Shown: positions 1-10,665, counted from the stretch's first letter. The stretch: 64,000 bases of DNA from Nilaparvata lugens (GCF_014356525.2 NC_052518.1:4940162-5004161); one strand, 5' to 3'. Program-made: numbers and translations. Notes: generated from the letters alone by a model not told the origin.

Positions 1-381
1 AACTATACAGAGTATGAATTTGAAAAAAATCGGTCAAGTTATTTTTGAGAAAATCGTGAAAAACATTGTTTTTTAGTAATTATCCGCAATTTTTCTCAAG
101 AATTTTACGGAGCTCCTGCAATTTTCCCAGAAATGAGACTCATGTCAGTTGATAGGGCATATAAATAGCTATCCATGATATAAATTTGAAGAAAATCGTT
201 AGAGCCGTTTTCGAGAAAACCGTGAAAAATATGGTTTTTTAGTAATTATCCGCCATTTTTTCCGCCATCTTGGATTGGATTTTATTGAATTTCTTACTGT
301 CGGATCCTCATGGTATAAGGACCTTAAGTTTAAAATTTCAAGTCAATCGGTTAATTAGGAATGGAGTTATGGTGTTCACAG

Positions 382-413
<32 letters not shown>

Positions 414-590
414 CACACACACACACACACACACCACACACACACACACACACACCCAACATTAATGTTTTTGGACTCGGGGGACCTTGAAACGTATAGA
501 TAACTTGAAATTGGGGTACCTTATTTTTTTGGGAAAGCAATACTTTCCTCACCTATGGTAGTAGGGCAAGGAAAGTAAAAATTAATGTCA
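1..590. repeat. TE-derived repeat with (AC)n tract
   Basis: Two related segments, about 10-100 and 180-270, repeat the theme 'tttgaa(g/a)aaaatcg' followed by 'cgagaaaa(t/c)cgtgaaaaa' and 'agtaattatccgcc'. They lead into a dinucleotide AC tract (about 385-457) and then a segment ending in 'caaggaaagtaaaa' at about 580. An internal diverged duplication plus a microsatellite before the tail is typical of a transposon end, but the class is not clear. The only open frame here (270-503) reads through the AC tract as His-Thr repeats and is not a gene. All of it lies in an intron of the gene that enters from the left. Confidence 0.5.
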
Positions 591-734
591 CATTCCATCA
601 AAGATTAAATATTACTTTTTTAATATAGATTATTCCATTCATCAAATTATTGCTTATTTTGTCATCTCATGGTCAAGTGGCTCTTTCATTTCAAATAAAG
701 AACTAGTTTGCGAGCCATTTTTTCATAACCGCCA

Positions 735-1846
735 AAACCGTCTGGTTTCCACAAGTAGAGTTAGTGGTCGAGTAACTGGCATACCAACTCTACCGAGCTA
801 ACTCTACTCTACTTACTTGGTCGAGTAGCTGTTCTCACTACAATTTGAAAATAGTAGGTAAAGTGTGTTGTCCAGTGAACAGACCACTTTAATAAATTAA
901 TATTTTCTACTATTAAATAATGTTACTATTACTTTGCTTGATATTATCACATAATCTTGTTAATTTATTGTCCTGTATGCTCTTCTAAAATGTTGTACTT
1001 TTTTAATTTATTACTGTTATTATTTTTTGATTGTAGATATGTCTGTAAAATTATTCAGCAAATAAATTTCAATTTCAATTTGTAATGAATAACAATACTT
1101 CTTAAACTTGATAGCCTACGGCACGACTCTATTCTACTAGCTCGAGACTGTTGTCATTAGCATAGTAGTGCTAGAGTAGAGTGAGAAGCGGTGGTGTGGG
1201 AAGACAAGTGGTAGAGTACTATCCCACGGTGCTATCCCACTATACTAAAAACTAGTATCATAGAGAAACAATAGCGTAAGTAGATATCCCATAGTATAGG
1301 ACGTTTATGTCGCAACTTTTACTGCTATCTCAAGCCAATAGTCCACGTAGTTCTTTCCCGTGAAGCTGTGTGACGCTCGTAGTCTCTCATATTGTGCCGT
1401 TCATACACTCTCACCCCAACAAAACAGTCAGAATCGACAATAATCGACAGTAATCGGCTTGAGATAAAAGTAAAAGTTGCAACATAAACGCCCTATACCA
1501 TGGGATATCTACTCACGCTATTGTTTCTCTACGCTAGTACTCTGCCATGACTCTACTCTACCATGAACGTTTTCATTGGGAGAGTTCACAAGATAGTCAT
1601 TACTTGCCCAGGAAACTCTACCACTAACTCTACCAATGAAAATCAGGCGTAAGTCCAGTAGCTAGAAACACATCGATTTTCAAGCGCACGATTTTTTGCC
1701 ATCCTTATAAATTCTCTTAGTTCAAACAGTTAATGTCTGTCAAGTTCCTTTTAATCTGGTAGAATTCATAATTTGCTCCCTAATTGAAAATGTTCTGAGT
1801 TTCAATTGACTCTCTATCCGTTTCACATGGTAATTTCGGTAATAAA
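735..1846. repeat. composite fold-back repeat, copy 1
   Basis: Rich in 'ctctac'/'gtagag' motifs in both orientations. It contains an inner palindrome (1261-1531) whose arms read 'tagagaaacaatagcgt' and its complement, then a tail (about 1560-1846) shared in the same orientation with 16655-16940. A segment at 735-825 is inverted relative to the end of the second copy (16940-17012), so the family has rearranged ends. The tail stops about 24 bases before the splice acceptor of the first exon in the window. No coding capacity. Confidence 0.6.
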
Positions 1847-1869
1847 TACAATAATTTCTCAATTTCTAG

Positions 1870-1975
1870 AATTTCAATGGAGGTGTTTCTGTCAACTATC
1901 TGAAAGCAGAACAGTTGGAGCAAAGGCAATCTCCAGAGCTGGTTTCAAGATCCCAGAGGAAATCAATTGAGGAGG
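1870..1975 (+). CDS. exon 1 in window, repeat-containing protein (internal exon)
   Basis: The acceptor is 'caatttctag' ending at 1869 and the donor is GTAAGT at 1976. The exon gives 35 codons plus one base (phase 1), beginning NFNGGVSVNY and ending KSIEE. It is charged and Gln/Glu/Arg-rich after the first ten residues. The frame joins 7076-7246 without a stop, which is the main support. It is the weakest exon because no similar sequence is recognised and a repeat ends only about 24 bases upstream. The start codon and signal peptide must lie left of the window. Confidence 0.65.
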
Positions 1976-1998
1976 GTAAGTAGGGAGAAGACGTATTG

Positions 1999-2196
1999 TA
2001 AGGTCCACGTTATAATGGCAGTGGAGAAAGCTAGGAGAACAGCATTGATGATTCTCTGCCTTGGCACTGCCTTCTGTAGAAGATAGCTGATAGGGGTATA
2101 TCTGATGTAATAAAAACTGTTCTATGTTGTTTAAAATAACTATTATTATTCATATATTTTCCAAGGATTTATAACTGAGATTAAATATTTTGTTAA
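1999..2196 (+). mobile_element. MITE (GAGGTCCACGTTATAATGG family), left part only
   Basis: Begins 'aaggtccacgttataatgg', followed by the family body with 'attctctgccttggcactgcc' split by small changes. It is cut at 2196/2197, where a Helitron starts inside the family motif 'attaaatattttgttaa'. The right half is not found beyond the Helitron, so this copy is truncated. It lies in the intron just after exon 1. Confidence 0.7.
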
Positions 2197-2260
<64 letters not shown>

Positions 2261-2850
2261 CGAAATGGCACTCACTCACTGACTGACTGACTGACTCACT
2301 CACTCACTCGCAGAACTAAAAATCTACCGAATCAAAAACGTTCAAATCTGGTAGGTATGTTCAGTTGGCCCTTTAGAGGCGCACTAAGAAATCTTTTGGC
2401 AATATTTTAACTCTAAGGGTGATTTTTAATGGTTCAAAGTTCGTCTTTTAGCATGTATATTCTACTTATTCTAATATTTTGAAATTATAATTGAAATGTC
2501 CATACCATATGTTAATATAGAACTATAAACAGTTGTTCTGGTAACTAAATTAAAACTTTTGACAGGTTGGCATTAAGTTGAGTTGACTTTGTTAGGTTGG
2601 CACCAAGTTGAAGATTGAAATGCATTTATCCAGGACCTCTTAAATACCAATTTATCCAGTACCTCCTAAATACCCATTTAGGAGGTCCTGATTTATCGCG
2701 GAAAAAATTATTGGGTACTGCTACTTCAATCAGAGCTATTCCTGGGAATATTATATTAAATGTTATATTTTTATCATATGTTAGGACGATCTAGTCGGGG
2801 TCCAGACTAAACGTCTGGCTAAACGGATATGGCGATCGAAGCGACCCGAT
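2197..2850 (+). mobile_element. Helitron-like element, 5' end and body, 3' end unclear
   Basis: Starts TC after a host A, runs through a (TA)n tract into 'aaaagcgaaatggcactcac', a CTCA/CTGA microsatellite and 'gcagaactaaaaatctacc'. The same sequence is found inverted in the complete element at 4144-4847, which has clean Helitron ends. The body agrees to about 2750, and then a 'cagtcgggg...ggatatggcga' motif runs into a non-LTR retrotransposon fragment. No CTAG end is visible here, so the right boundary is approximate. No helicase or Rep coding sequence is present. Confidence 0.6.
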
Positions 2851-3358
2851 GTGGGCTTTGGCTTCCTCCACAATCTGCCTCCAAGCGTCTCTGTCTGCTG
2901 CCTTTCGCCTCCAACCTCTCACTCCCATCGCTCGCAAGTCTCTCTCCACATCCTGCATCCATCGAACCCTCGGCGTCCCTCTTTTTCTTACAGCTTCCAA
3001 TTTCTTATATAGCATTCCTTTTTGCATTCATTCATCGGCCATTCTTTCAACATGTCCAAGCCACCCTATTCTTCTTGCCTTGACGAACCGGAGAATATTT
3101 CTACCTTGCAGGATGGCTTCTATTTCGGCATTCTTTCTTATTCTCCATGCACCATTTTCATGTACTTCATGTACATTTTAAAGGACCGTAGATCCTCCTA
3201 ACCAGCTTCCTCTCGAACACCAGTAACGCTTTGCAGTCTTCTTGCAGGATCGTCCATGCTTCACATCCATATGTGACAACTGGTCTTATGAGCGTTCTGT
3301 GAATCTTCATTTTTGTGTTTCTAGTGAGGAGTTTTGACTTAGTACGCACGGTTGCCAA
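2791..3358 (-). pseudogene. non-LTR retrotransposon reverse transcriptase C-terminus, decayed
   Basis: On the minus strand the first piece (3358 down to about 3180) contains HRTLIRPVVTYGCEAW, the 'thumb/connection' motif typical of LINE reverse transcriptases. After a frameshift near 3180 it continues through RRIGWLGHVERM, one in-frame stop near 3030, then [20 protein letters not shown] and a terminal AAD-RDAW-type block. This is the usual C-terminal tail of insect LINE polymerases. The endonuclease and catalytic YxDD regions are absent. The fragment is inert, and its first ~130 bases are duplicated at 5041-5174. Confidence 0.8.
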
Positions 3359-3952
3359 GCATTATCCTGCGTTTAATTTCCAAAGATATATTATTTCTAC
3401 AGTCAATTTCCGTTCCTAAATATGTGAAACTTATAACCTTTTCAAATTAGATTTTAGATTAATTAGTTCTGCTCATTTCAAGATAATAATCAAACTCAGT
3501 TCATGATTGGTGAAGAACCGATAAAGTAATCTAGGAGAATCTACGAGAAAACCACTTACAATATAGATCTCCTATTCTCATTGTAGAGGGAATCATCTAT
3601 TCTCGCTGGAGTAAACATAATTATTATCAAGTTATCTTACAAATGTAGTCTCCTGTGAGACTACATTGCACGACCAATGAATAATATTTATACTTGTATA
3701 CTATTCTAGCTAATTAGTTTACAATTTATTATTCACATATGTGTATGCATAATATATACAGATGTATATTAGTGGAAGCAGTAATTAAATGCGCACTGAG
3801 GGTGTAGTATCGTTGGGACATAGTAACCCAGTACCTAGAGAGACTAAGCACTCTCCAGATGAAATTAATTATGCTCTTTCACTTGACGGGGGTTCAGTCT
3901 CGTCTTACCATGATTTAGTAGGTGTGTCCTGCCTAGTACACTATAGCATGAG

Positions 3953-5018
3953 GGACACGCTATAATGTCAGGGGAGAAAGATGGGAGAGCAGCGTTGATG
4001 ATTCTCTGCCTTGGCACTGCCTTCTGTAGAAGATAGCTGATAGGGGTAAATCTGATTTAACATTAACTGTTCTTTGTTGATTGAAATAACCAATTATAAG
4101 CGATATATTTTCCAAGGATTTATTTTTAGATTTTTATAATTTACTAGCCGTCAGGCTCGCTTCGCTCGCCATATCCGTCTAGCCAGGTGGCTCCGCCCCC
4201 TGGACCCCCGACTGGATCGTCCAAGAATGAGATCAGCAGACTCGCTTCGCTCACCTGCATTTTTCATTTGAGCATTTCTATCATATGTTAGGACAATCCA
4301 GTCGGGAGTCCAGACTAAACGGATATGGCGAGCGAAGCGAGCCTGACGGCCAGTAATATAATATTCCCAGGATTGAAGTAGCAGTGCCCAATCAATTTTT
4401 CCGCGATAAATGCATTTAAATCTTCAACTTTGTGCCAACCTATCAAGTCAACTCAACTTAATTCCAACCTGACAAAATTATTAATTTAGTTGCCAGTTAA
4501 CAACTGTTTCGAAGAGGTACTCTATCTATATTATAGTTCTATAGTAACATATGATATGGAAATTTCAATTATAATTAAGAGATTGGGAGAAGAAGAATAT
4601 ACATGCTAAAAGACGAACTTTAAACCCTTAAAAACAACCCTTAGAGTTAAATATTGCCAAAAGATCTCTTAGTGCGCCTCTAAAGGGCCAACTGAACATA
4701 CCTACCAAATTTGAACGTTTTTGGTCCGGTAGATTTTTAGTTCTGCGAGTGAGTGAGTGAGTGAGTGAGTGAGTGAGTGAGTGAGTGAGTCAGTCAGTCA
4801 GTCAGTCAGTCAGTGAGTGACATTTCGCTTTTATATATATATATAGATTAAGATTAAATATTTTGTTAGTTAATTAATTATATTCGTACATTGTTGAAAA
4901 ACCATCTGGCAAAGTTTCGGGAGCTAGAAAAAGATAGCGCTATCTGCTTTGTCGAATGATAGACAAGGATAGCAACACCAATTTTAATCAAATATTGCCA
5001 GTATAACGTGGACCTCAC
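3953..5018. mobile_element. MITE of GAGGTCCACG family, split by a Helitron
   Basis: Left part 'cacgctataatgtcagggga' (3958 onward) and right part ending 'gtataacgtggacctcac' are the family termini. The interior is interrupted by the Helitron at 4144-4847. Removing that gives a ~360-base element like the one at 5784-6146. Confidence 0.75.
4144..4847 (-). mobile_element. non-autonomous Helitron with empty-site evidence
   Basis: On the minus strand it starts TC-TATATATATATA-AAAGCGAAATG after a host A and ends in CTAG before a host T: the classic Helitron signature of TC...CTRR at an A/T target with no target duplication. The duplicate copy of the host at about 5969 reads 'ataatttattaagatt' uninterrupted. 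It is therefore the exact empty site ('attta' + 'ttaag'). The 3' region contains the motif 'gagcgaagcgagcctgacgg' twice, in both orientations. The element is 704 bases with a GAGT microsatellite (about 4747-4820) and no Rep/helicase gene. Confidence 0.88.
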
Positions 5019-5040
5019 AACCAGGTGTTTGAACGTCATT

Positions 5041-5174
5041 AAGGCTTTGCAGTCTTCTTGCAGGATCGTCCATGCTTCACATCCATATGTGACAACTGGT
5101 CTTATGAGCGTTCTGTGAATCTTCATTTTTGTGTTTCTAGTGAGGAGTTTTGACTTAGTACGCACGGTTGCCAA
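5041..5174 (-). pseudogene. duplicated LINE reverse transcriptase fragment
   Basis: Encodes the same RTLIRPVVTYGCEAWTIL segment as 3229-3358 and is cut at the tandem duplication junction (5041). The frame then continues into unrelated MITE sequence. It is a by-product of the duplication, not a functional gene. Confidence 0.75.
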
Positions 5175-5783
5175 GCATTATCCTGCGTTTAATTTCCAAA
5201 GATATATTATTTCTACAGTCAATTTCCGTTCCTAAATATGTGAAACTTATAACCTTTTCAAATTAGATTTTAGATTAATTAGTTCTGCTCATTTTATGAT
5301 AATAATCAAACTCAGTTCATGATTGGTGAAGAACCGATAAAGTAATCTAGGAGAATCTACGAGAAAACCACTTACAATATAGATCTCCTATTCTCATTGT
5401 AGAGGGAATCATCTATTCTCGCTGGAGTAAACATAATTATCAAGTTATCTTAGAAATGTAGTCTCCTGTGAGAATAATACCGTACGTCCAATGCACGACC
5501 AATGAATAATATTTATACTTGTATACTATTCTAGCTAATTAGTTTACAATTTATTATTCACATATGTGTATGCATAATATTATACAGATGTATATTAGTG
5601 GAAGCAGTAATTAAATGCGCACTGAGGGTGTAGTATCGTTGGGACATAGTAAACCCAGTACCTAGAGAGACTAGAGCACTCTCCAGATGAAATTAATTAT
5701 GCTCTTTCACTTGACGGGGGTTCAGTCTCGTCTTACCATGATTTAGTAGGAGGTGAGTCCTGCCTAGTACACTATAGCATGAG

Positions 5784-6146
5784 GGACACGTTATAATGTC
5801 AGGGGAGAAAGATGGGAGAGCAGCGTTGATGATTCTCTGCCTTGGCACTGCCTTCTGTAGAAGATAGCTGATAGGGGTAAATCTGATTTAACATCAACTG
5901 TTCTTTGTTGATTGAAATAACCAATTATAAGCAATATATTTTCCAAGGATTTATTTTTAGATTTTTATAATTTATTAAGATTAAATATTTTGTTAGTTAA
6001 TTAATAATATTCGTACATTGTTGAAAAACCATCTGGCAAAGTTTCGGGAGCTAGAAAAGGATAGCGCTATCTGCTTTGTCGAATGTTAGACAAGGATAGC
6101 AACACCAGTTTTAATCAAATATTGCCAGTATAACGTGGACCTCACA
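5784..6146. mobile_element. MITE of GAGGTCCACG family (uninterrupted copy)
   Basis: Runs from 'cacgttataatgtcagggga' to 'gtataacgtggacctcac'. Internal motifs 'gatagcgctatctgctttgt' and 'agacaaggatagcaacacc' are shared with all other family members. It supplies the empty site for the Helitron of the sister copy. Confidence 0.8.
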
Positions 6147-6228
6147 ACCAGGTGTTTGAACGTCATTAAGGTAATGAAGTAATTATTCTTAATTCAATAC
6201 AAACTAAATTTATCATCGTAAGCTATAA

Positions 6229-6992
6229 TGAGATCCACGTTATAATATTTGATTAACATTGATGTTGCTATCCTCGTCTATCATTCGACAAACCAGATAG
6301 TGCTATCCTTTTCCAGTTTCGCAACGTTGCCAAATCGTTTCTCAACAATGGATGGATATACCTAATTAACATAATATTTAAAAATGTATTATAAAGTCAT
6401 TAAAAGATATAACCTTCTTGACGAATAAAATATTATAATAAATTCTGTGGCTTGGTGCAACAACTACCTATGTCAAAATATCAACTTTCTCACAAATCAG
6501 CTTGAAAGTTCACCTTGCATTTTCGAACTACAGCATTTCGATACGGAAATGCGAGTGCTAGAAGTGCACAAGTCGACATTGGTAGTTCTGGCACGGAGTA
6601 TGAATGACAATCTAAAAACATATGTCTTCATTGGTAGATTTCGCACTCTGATAATGGTATAACAGTTATTTATAATTGAATGAAAAAAGACATAGTAAAC
6701 CCTGAGTTTATCAGAGATTGACAATGGTGTAATAACCGAAACCGGTCTTTCTAATTATCAATAAATCAGTGGTTTTTTGACAATTTCTTAGTCTTTTTCA
6801 TTCAATATGAATAATTACCACAATATCAACTTCTCGACTACACAAAAAGTTATTTATAATTTAGTTACTAAATCATGACATTGGTAGAATACATTTTATA
6901 ACTTTTTATTGCTTCGAGATAGGACATTGGCACTTCTGGAACTGAAAATAATCGAATCTTTCTCCACTGACATTATAACGTGAACCTCACTA
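6229..6992. mobile_element. MITE of GAGGTCCACG family, reverse orientation, with inner insertion
   Basis: Left end 'gagatccacgttataatatt' carries the motifs of the family's right half in reverse ('ctatcctcgtctatcattcg'). The right end is 'cattataacgtgaacctcac' at about 6990. Between them, about 6675-6840, lies a fragment with 'gaaaccggtctttctaa' shared with 45.4 and 54.1 kb, so another repeat seems to be inserted inside. The open frames in this stretch are not genes. Confidence 0.65.
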
Positions 6993-7075
6993 TAGTTTAT
7001 TGTAGATGGTTCCATGTTATCTATGTTATCCCAAAAAATTAATCTATTTAAATAATACAATTATTCATGGATCAG

Positions 7076-7246
7076 GTGCAGATGATGAACGACCCCTCAA
7101 ATTCGTCGTAGATGGTGACCTGATAGTCAGGGAAGATTTGGAAATCATATACTATAATGATATCGATGTAGAGTCCAAATTGAAATCGGCTGCATACAAC
7201 GATGAGGATTGTCATCTGGAACGGATACAGTTTAAAAACTTGGAAA
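7076..7246 (+). CDS. exon 2 in window, repeat-containing protein
   Basis: Acceptor 'catggatcag' ends at 7075 and donor GTGAGT begins at 7247. Phase is 1 in and 1 out, so the exon is symmetric (57 codons). It encodes GADDERPLKFVVDGD, then the first clear repeat marker YNDIDVESKL at about residues 61-70 of the visible protein, ending ERIQFKNLE. The acidic, Asn/Asp-rich composition fits the following exons. Confidence 0.85.
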
Positions 7247-7439
7247 GTGAGTACAATTTCTTCTACGTTTAATGTCTGTTACGTTCTGATTGATCAGATT
7301 CAATTAATTACCTTTCTACCATCAAATAAAGCTAGCTTCAAAACGATATCAAGAACATGCATGATAATTCTTCATTCAAACTGAAAACAAGATTTCAGAA
7401 AATCTAGTAATCGATGTAGAATAGTTATTTGTGCAACTA

Positions 7440-7945
7440 GTGCGCAAAGTGACAGTTTGCTGCACCGAAAGAAACGTTTACGCCCGAGCCGTAGGCGAGG
7501 GCGGAATGGTTTCTTGAGTGCAGCAGAGGAACTTTGCGCACGTATTTCACATTAAGTTTTTCCTACAGTTACCATTGGATATGAAAAGTGGGTAATTATG
7601 GGTAAAATTGCCTGAAATCCATCAAATAACTTAGTAGTGTTTGAATGGCGAGGCGGCTGTGTGGTGTGTGCTGTGGTGGCACTGTGCTGTTGCTGTCCTT
7701 GTTATAATATATAATGTAATAATTAGCGCGTTGTGCTTCGTTGCACCTCTGCTCACTATAGCAGCCACAGCAGTCACTGTTACCAACTTCATTTTGATTT
7801 TGCTGCACTGTTGCTCCATATAACCTACTAAGTATTTTGCGTTGCCATGTTGCAAATCTGGAGTGCAGAAAAATTTTTCCCGCACTAGAGCGGAAAAGTG
7901 ATTCTTTGCGTTCTGTAATCAGTGCAGCAATGGCCACTTTTCAAC
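7440..7945. repeat. repeat with GC-rich hyphenated palindrome
   Basis: 'gtgcgcaaagtgac' at 7440 and 'ctttgcgcac' at about 7540 bracket the motif 'gagccgtaggcgagggcgg'. A second bracket near 7870-7940 reads 'cgcactagagcggaaaag'. The layout (inverted flanks around a CGAGG-type core) recurs in repeats at 8.4, 32.7, 52.5 and 63.4 kb. No coding function is visible. Confidence 0.4.
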
Positions 7946-8134
7946 GTAACTGTAGGAAAAGAAAATAGTATAGCACTCTACATGTTACACGTAAATTGTA
8001 TAGCTTTCATTTATTCATTGGATAAAACAATACAATCTCGGGTGAACCACGAAATCATTAGAATAGCCTAATCATTTAGGCTGGAAGTGGCACTTTCCTA
8101 GAGATCTTGTAATAATTCTGAATGATTATTATTG

Positions 8135-8241
8135 GTGGCTCGTTGGAGTAAGTGCTAACGCGCCGGTCTAACAATCGAGAGAACCCGAGTTCAAATCTCG
8201 ACCGGGGCGAAAATTTTTGATCACTGCACAATCACATAGAT
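8135..8241 (+). mobile_element. tRNA-derived SINE, 5' part
   Basis: The segment 'ggtggctcgttggagtaagt' is an A-box-like start, and 'cgagttcaaatctcg' forms a T-arm-like stem-loop carrying a B box. The tRNA-like head ends 'accggggcg' and is followed by 'aaaatttttgatcac'. The SINE body is interrupted at 8241 by a hAT element and resumes at 9695. No intact acceptor stem or anticodon loop can be paired, so this is not a tRNA gene. Confidence 0.65.
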
Positions 8242-8379
8242 CAGGGGTCATTTTTATCCAAGGGCCACATTGTTAATTCTTGGGAGGCTTAGAGGGCCAT
8301 AACAAGGATGTACGTGGAATTTGACTTGTGGGGACACACACGACGGGGGATTTAAGAGGTGAAAAATTATTATATTTCT

Positions 8380-9108
8380 ATTAATAGTTATTTGTATATC
8401 TAGAGTGAAAAGTGCTGTTTTTTCTCCTTGAGGGAAAAGTTTGAAGCCGAGGGCAACAATTTTCCTGAGGGAGAAAAAACATTTTTCACTCGTGATATAA
8501 ACAACATTTTTATAAAAACTGCTAATAAAATAATTTTTAAAAACGTATGTCACCAAACAATGTGTTACAACATAATCTAAAAAGTAAACAGAAACAGCTG
8601 GCTTGTAATCACAGTTCTCCTCCGACAGCACTATCTGTCGGCTAAAGTTGTAACAACAATGACAGCCACAACTACAGCCATGATGAAGTTCCCGTTTCAA
8701 ATTTGATTAGTTAATAAGTAATATTCGTTGGCTGGTATTTTGAATAACATGGATTAAAAGAAAAAATATATAAATTTTTTCTAGTATAGTGATATGAAGT
8801 TTGTAATAATAATTTCAGCATACAAACATAAATTTTATATATCGATCAAATGTCTGGTTGAGGTATTGAATTTATTTGGTTTAATGACTACTCTATATGC
8901 TTCCTCATCTGAGCTTAGACCTTCTGACCTATTCCAAATGTACGTTTTTAAAATAGAGATGCTTCCCATGTTATTTGAATGGAGTCACTTTTACTCCCTA
9001 AGGAGTTTTTCTGTTTTTTAGTACCGAGAGCGAAAAAGTGACACTTTAGTATCATGTTTCAGGAAGTAAAGTAAGTACTTTTAACAGTAGGTGGAGGAAA
9101 AATAATAT
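8380..9108. repeat. nested repeat, inverted copy at 51850-52620
   Basis: The stretch from 'agttatttgtatatctagag' to 'gtaggtggaggaaaaat' matches 51850-52620 in reverse orientation over its whole length, including 'agtaccgagagcgaaaaagt'. It has a GC-rich core 'gaagccgagggcaac' with flanking 'ctccttgaggga'/'cctgagggag'. It lies wholly inside the hAT element, so it inserted later or was carried by it. Open frames at 8254-8700 and 8794-9021 are not genes. Confidence 0.65.
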
Positions 9109-9164
9109 TAAGGATGTTTTAAGTAAGTTTAATTAAAACACAGGAAGAAGCAAACCAATTCATT

Positions 9165-9540
9165 TCATTTCAATACAAAGTCCAATTTATTGAGTGTAAA
9201 AAGGTCATAAGAAAACTTGACAATGCATGAATTTAGCAAGTTAAACAAAATAATAATAGTTTTTTTAAATAGTAATGAGACAAATTGACAATACACGAAT
9301 TTACAAAATGTTACCAAGCTGAAAGAAAATACTTGAGAAGATTGTGTTTGTTTTCCACTTAAAATGTCCGCCCATTTAGGATTAAACTTTGTGGCTCCAA
9401 TCATTAGAATTGATTTAAAATGTTCATCTGACAAGTAAGATCTGTATTTGGATTTAACAAACTTCATTTTTGAAAATGTCTGCTCACACTTATAGGTAGA
9501 TCCAAAAAGCTGCTTGTTTACAGCTAATTTTACACTTATT
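9165..9540 (-). pseudogene. hAT transposase C-terminal remnant
   Basis: Read on the minus strand from about 9540, the frame contains STYKCEQTFSKMKFVKSK, then YRSYLSDEHFKSILMIGAT, then WADILSGKQTQSS. This is the C-terminal dimerisation region of hAT transposases of the kind domesticated in ZBED/GTF2IRD2-like proteins. The catalytic DDE part upstream is missing. The downstream frame (about 9165-9310) is AT-rich and probably noncoding. It sits correctly near one end of a hAT element with an 8-bp target duplication. Confidence 0.8.
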
Positions 9541-9694
9541 AAGAAATGGATTGGCTAGTAAGAGAGAGTTCTGAACTCACAGTTGTCAAAAATGTGTATT
9601 AATATATATTTTTGAAAAATCTGTTGCAATAACTCTCAGCGGGCCGGACAAAATCTATCCGTAGAACCGTAGGTTGGAGAGCCCTGACATAGAT

Positions 9695-9840
9695 AACGGC
9701 CACCCCGTCTTTTGAAGGAAACGATAAGCCGTCGGTCCCGTCTACCTAAAAAGTAATAGTCTATTAATCTCTCATCATCATCCCTCTCACTCATTACCCA
9801 CGCACAAGCCTAACAGCTTATGTGGGCATCAATCGAAAAA
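9695..9840 (+). mobile_element. tRNA-derived SINE, 3' part
   Basis: Continues the SINE after the hAT insertion and contains 'taagccgtcggtcccgtc' followed by 'tacctaaaaag'. The same 'taagccgtcggtcccg' core is found in a second SINE at 30595-30760 (reverse), and a shortened 'cggtcccggctgcataaaaa' at 33050. The 3' portion is Ser/His-codon-like 'atcatcatc' microsatellite and not coding. Confidence 0.6.
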
Positions 9841-10191
9841 ATGAAAATAATTAATTTACAAGAAGTATCAATCTCAATGGTAAAGGGCTAGTGAAAACCT
9901 TGTCAAGGGGTAGATTTTCACTAGTAATCATCAATGATTATTCTGGGAGAGATGATGTGAGAGAAAAAAATGGGCGACTTTCTTAAATGAATAGTGGAAA
10001 TAATATTATTCTCTCAAGAAAGAGAAGAAACGCTTTCATCTGAGAAAAATAACAGTGAATTTGTCTCATGTTTTATTGGAATAATGTGTAATTTCTATTC
10101 AGAATTTGTTTGTGATTCAAATAGTCTATGACAAATAAATATTTCTCACAATTATTTGAAGTGAAGAGTGGCTCTAAGTTCATGCATGTTA

Positions 10192-10665
10192 TCTCTATAC
10201 TTATAAAAGGCTAAGCCCAGACTGAAATCACACCACAGCCCAAACTACTGAGCCTAAAAACTTGAAATTTTGCACGATTGTTTATGGTAGCCTGAAAACA
10301 TCCACTAAGAAAGGATTTTCAGAAATTTTCCCCCCTGAGGGAGCTGGGGCCCCCCCAAAATTTTGTACTTTTTAACCGCTCATTGCACAGCAAAGTCATA
10401 AGGAACTTTTTTGTTCAGCTACGAAAAAAAATTAGATCTATACAGAAAAATTTCGATCAGGAGCACAGGGGGGTCCAGGAGAGGGAATTTTTCGAAAATT
10501 TTGATGTAAAATCACACTACAGCTCAAACTAATTGTCCTACAGACTTGAAACTTTGCACAAATATTCTTCAAACATACTAGACGCGCACTAAGAACGGAT
10601 TTTGAGATATTTTGCCTCTAAGGGTTTCAAAGGATGAAAAAGGATCCTATTAAGTAAGGTTATGA
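10192..10665 (+). mobile_element. Helitron-like 5' region, 3' end not found
   Basis: Starts TCTCTATACTTATAAAAGG after a host A, a typical insect Helitron 5' terminus. Two related blocks follow (about 10215-10330 and 10500-10620), each with 'aaatcacac(c/t)acagc(c/t)caaact' and 'acttgaaa(t/c)ttt'. No CTRR end was identified, so the right boundary is approximate. No gene is carried. Confidence 0.5.

Larger units (their letters stand above)
3229..6170. repeat. direct tandem duplication, unit about 1.1 kb
   Basis: Two head-to-tail copies: 3229-5041 and 5042-6170. Both start 'gctttgcagtcttcttgcag' within the LINE fragment, pass through the same AT-rich segment and a copy of the GAGGTCCACG MITE, and end 'gtttgaacgtcattaag'. 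The first copy is longer because of a 704-base Helitron (4144-4847). Differences are a few substitutions and small indels, for example an extra fragment near 5478. The junction at 5041/5042 fuses LINE codons to MITE flank, creating a spurious open frame. Confidence 0.85.
8242..9686 (-). mobile_element. decayed hAT transposon with 8-bp target duplication
   Basis: Left end 'caggggtcatttttatcc' and right end 'ggttggagagccctg' form imperfect CAGGG-type terminal repeats. Both sides are flanked by the 8-base duplication 'acatagat' (8234-8241 and 9687-9694), diagnostic of hAT. Inside, the minus strand at 9165-9540 encodes the C-terminus of a transposase. Another repeat (8380-9108) is nested within. 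The element has no intact transposase and splits a tRNA-SINE. Confidence 0.85.

Noticed and set aside
270..503. Open frame with His-Thr repeats
   Set aside because: It is an AC microsatellite translated; no splice or start context supports a gene.
4878..5174. Apparent 98-residue reverse-transcriptase-like protein
   Set aside because: Created by the duplication junction joining LINE codons to MITE sequence.
7596..7937. 113-codon minus-strand frame
   Set aside because: Overlaps repeats with GC-rich core; Ala/Cys-rich low-complexity translation with overlapping frames in other registers.
8135..8212. Possible tRNA gene
   Set aside because: T-arm and A-box-like parts exist but no acceptor-stem pairing or anticodon arm fits, and SINE sequence follows directly.
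8254..8700. 148-codon minus-strand frame
   Set aside because: Spans a hAT terminus and a nested repeat; codon content follows the repeat and there is no known domain.
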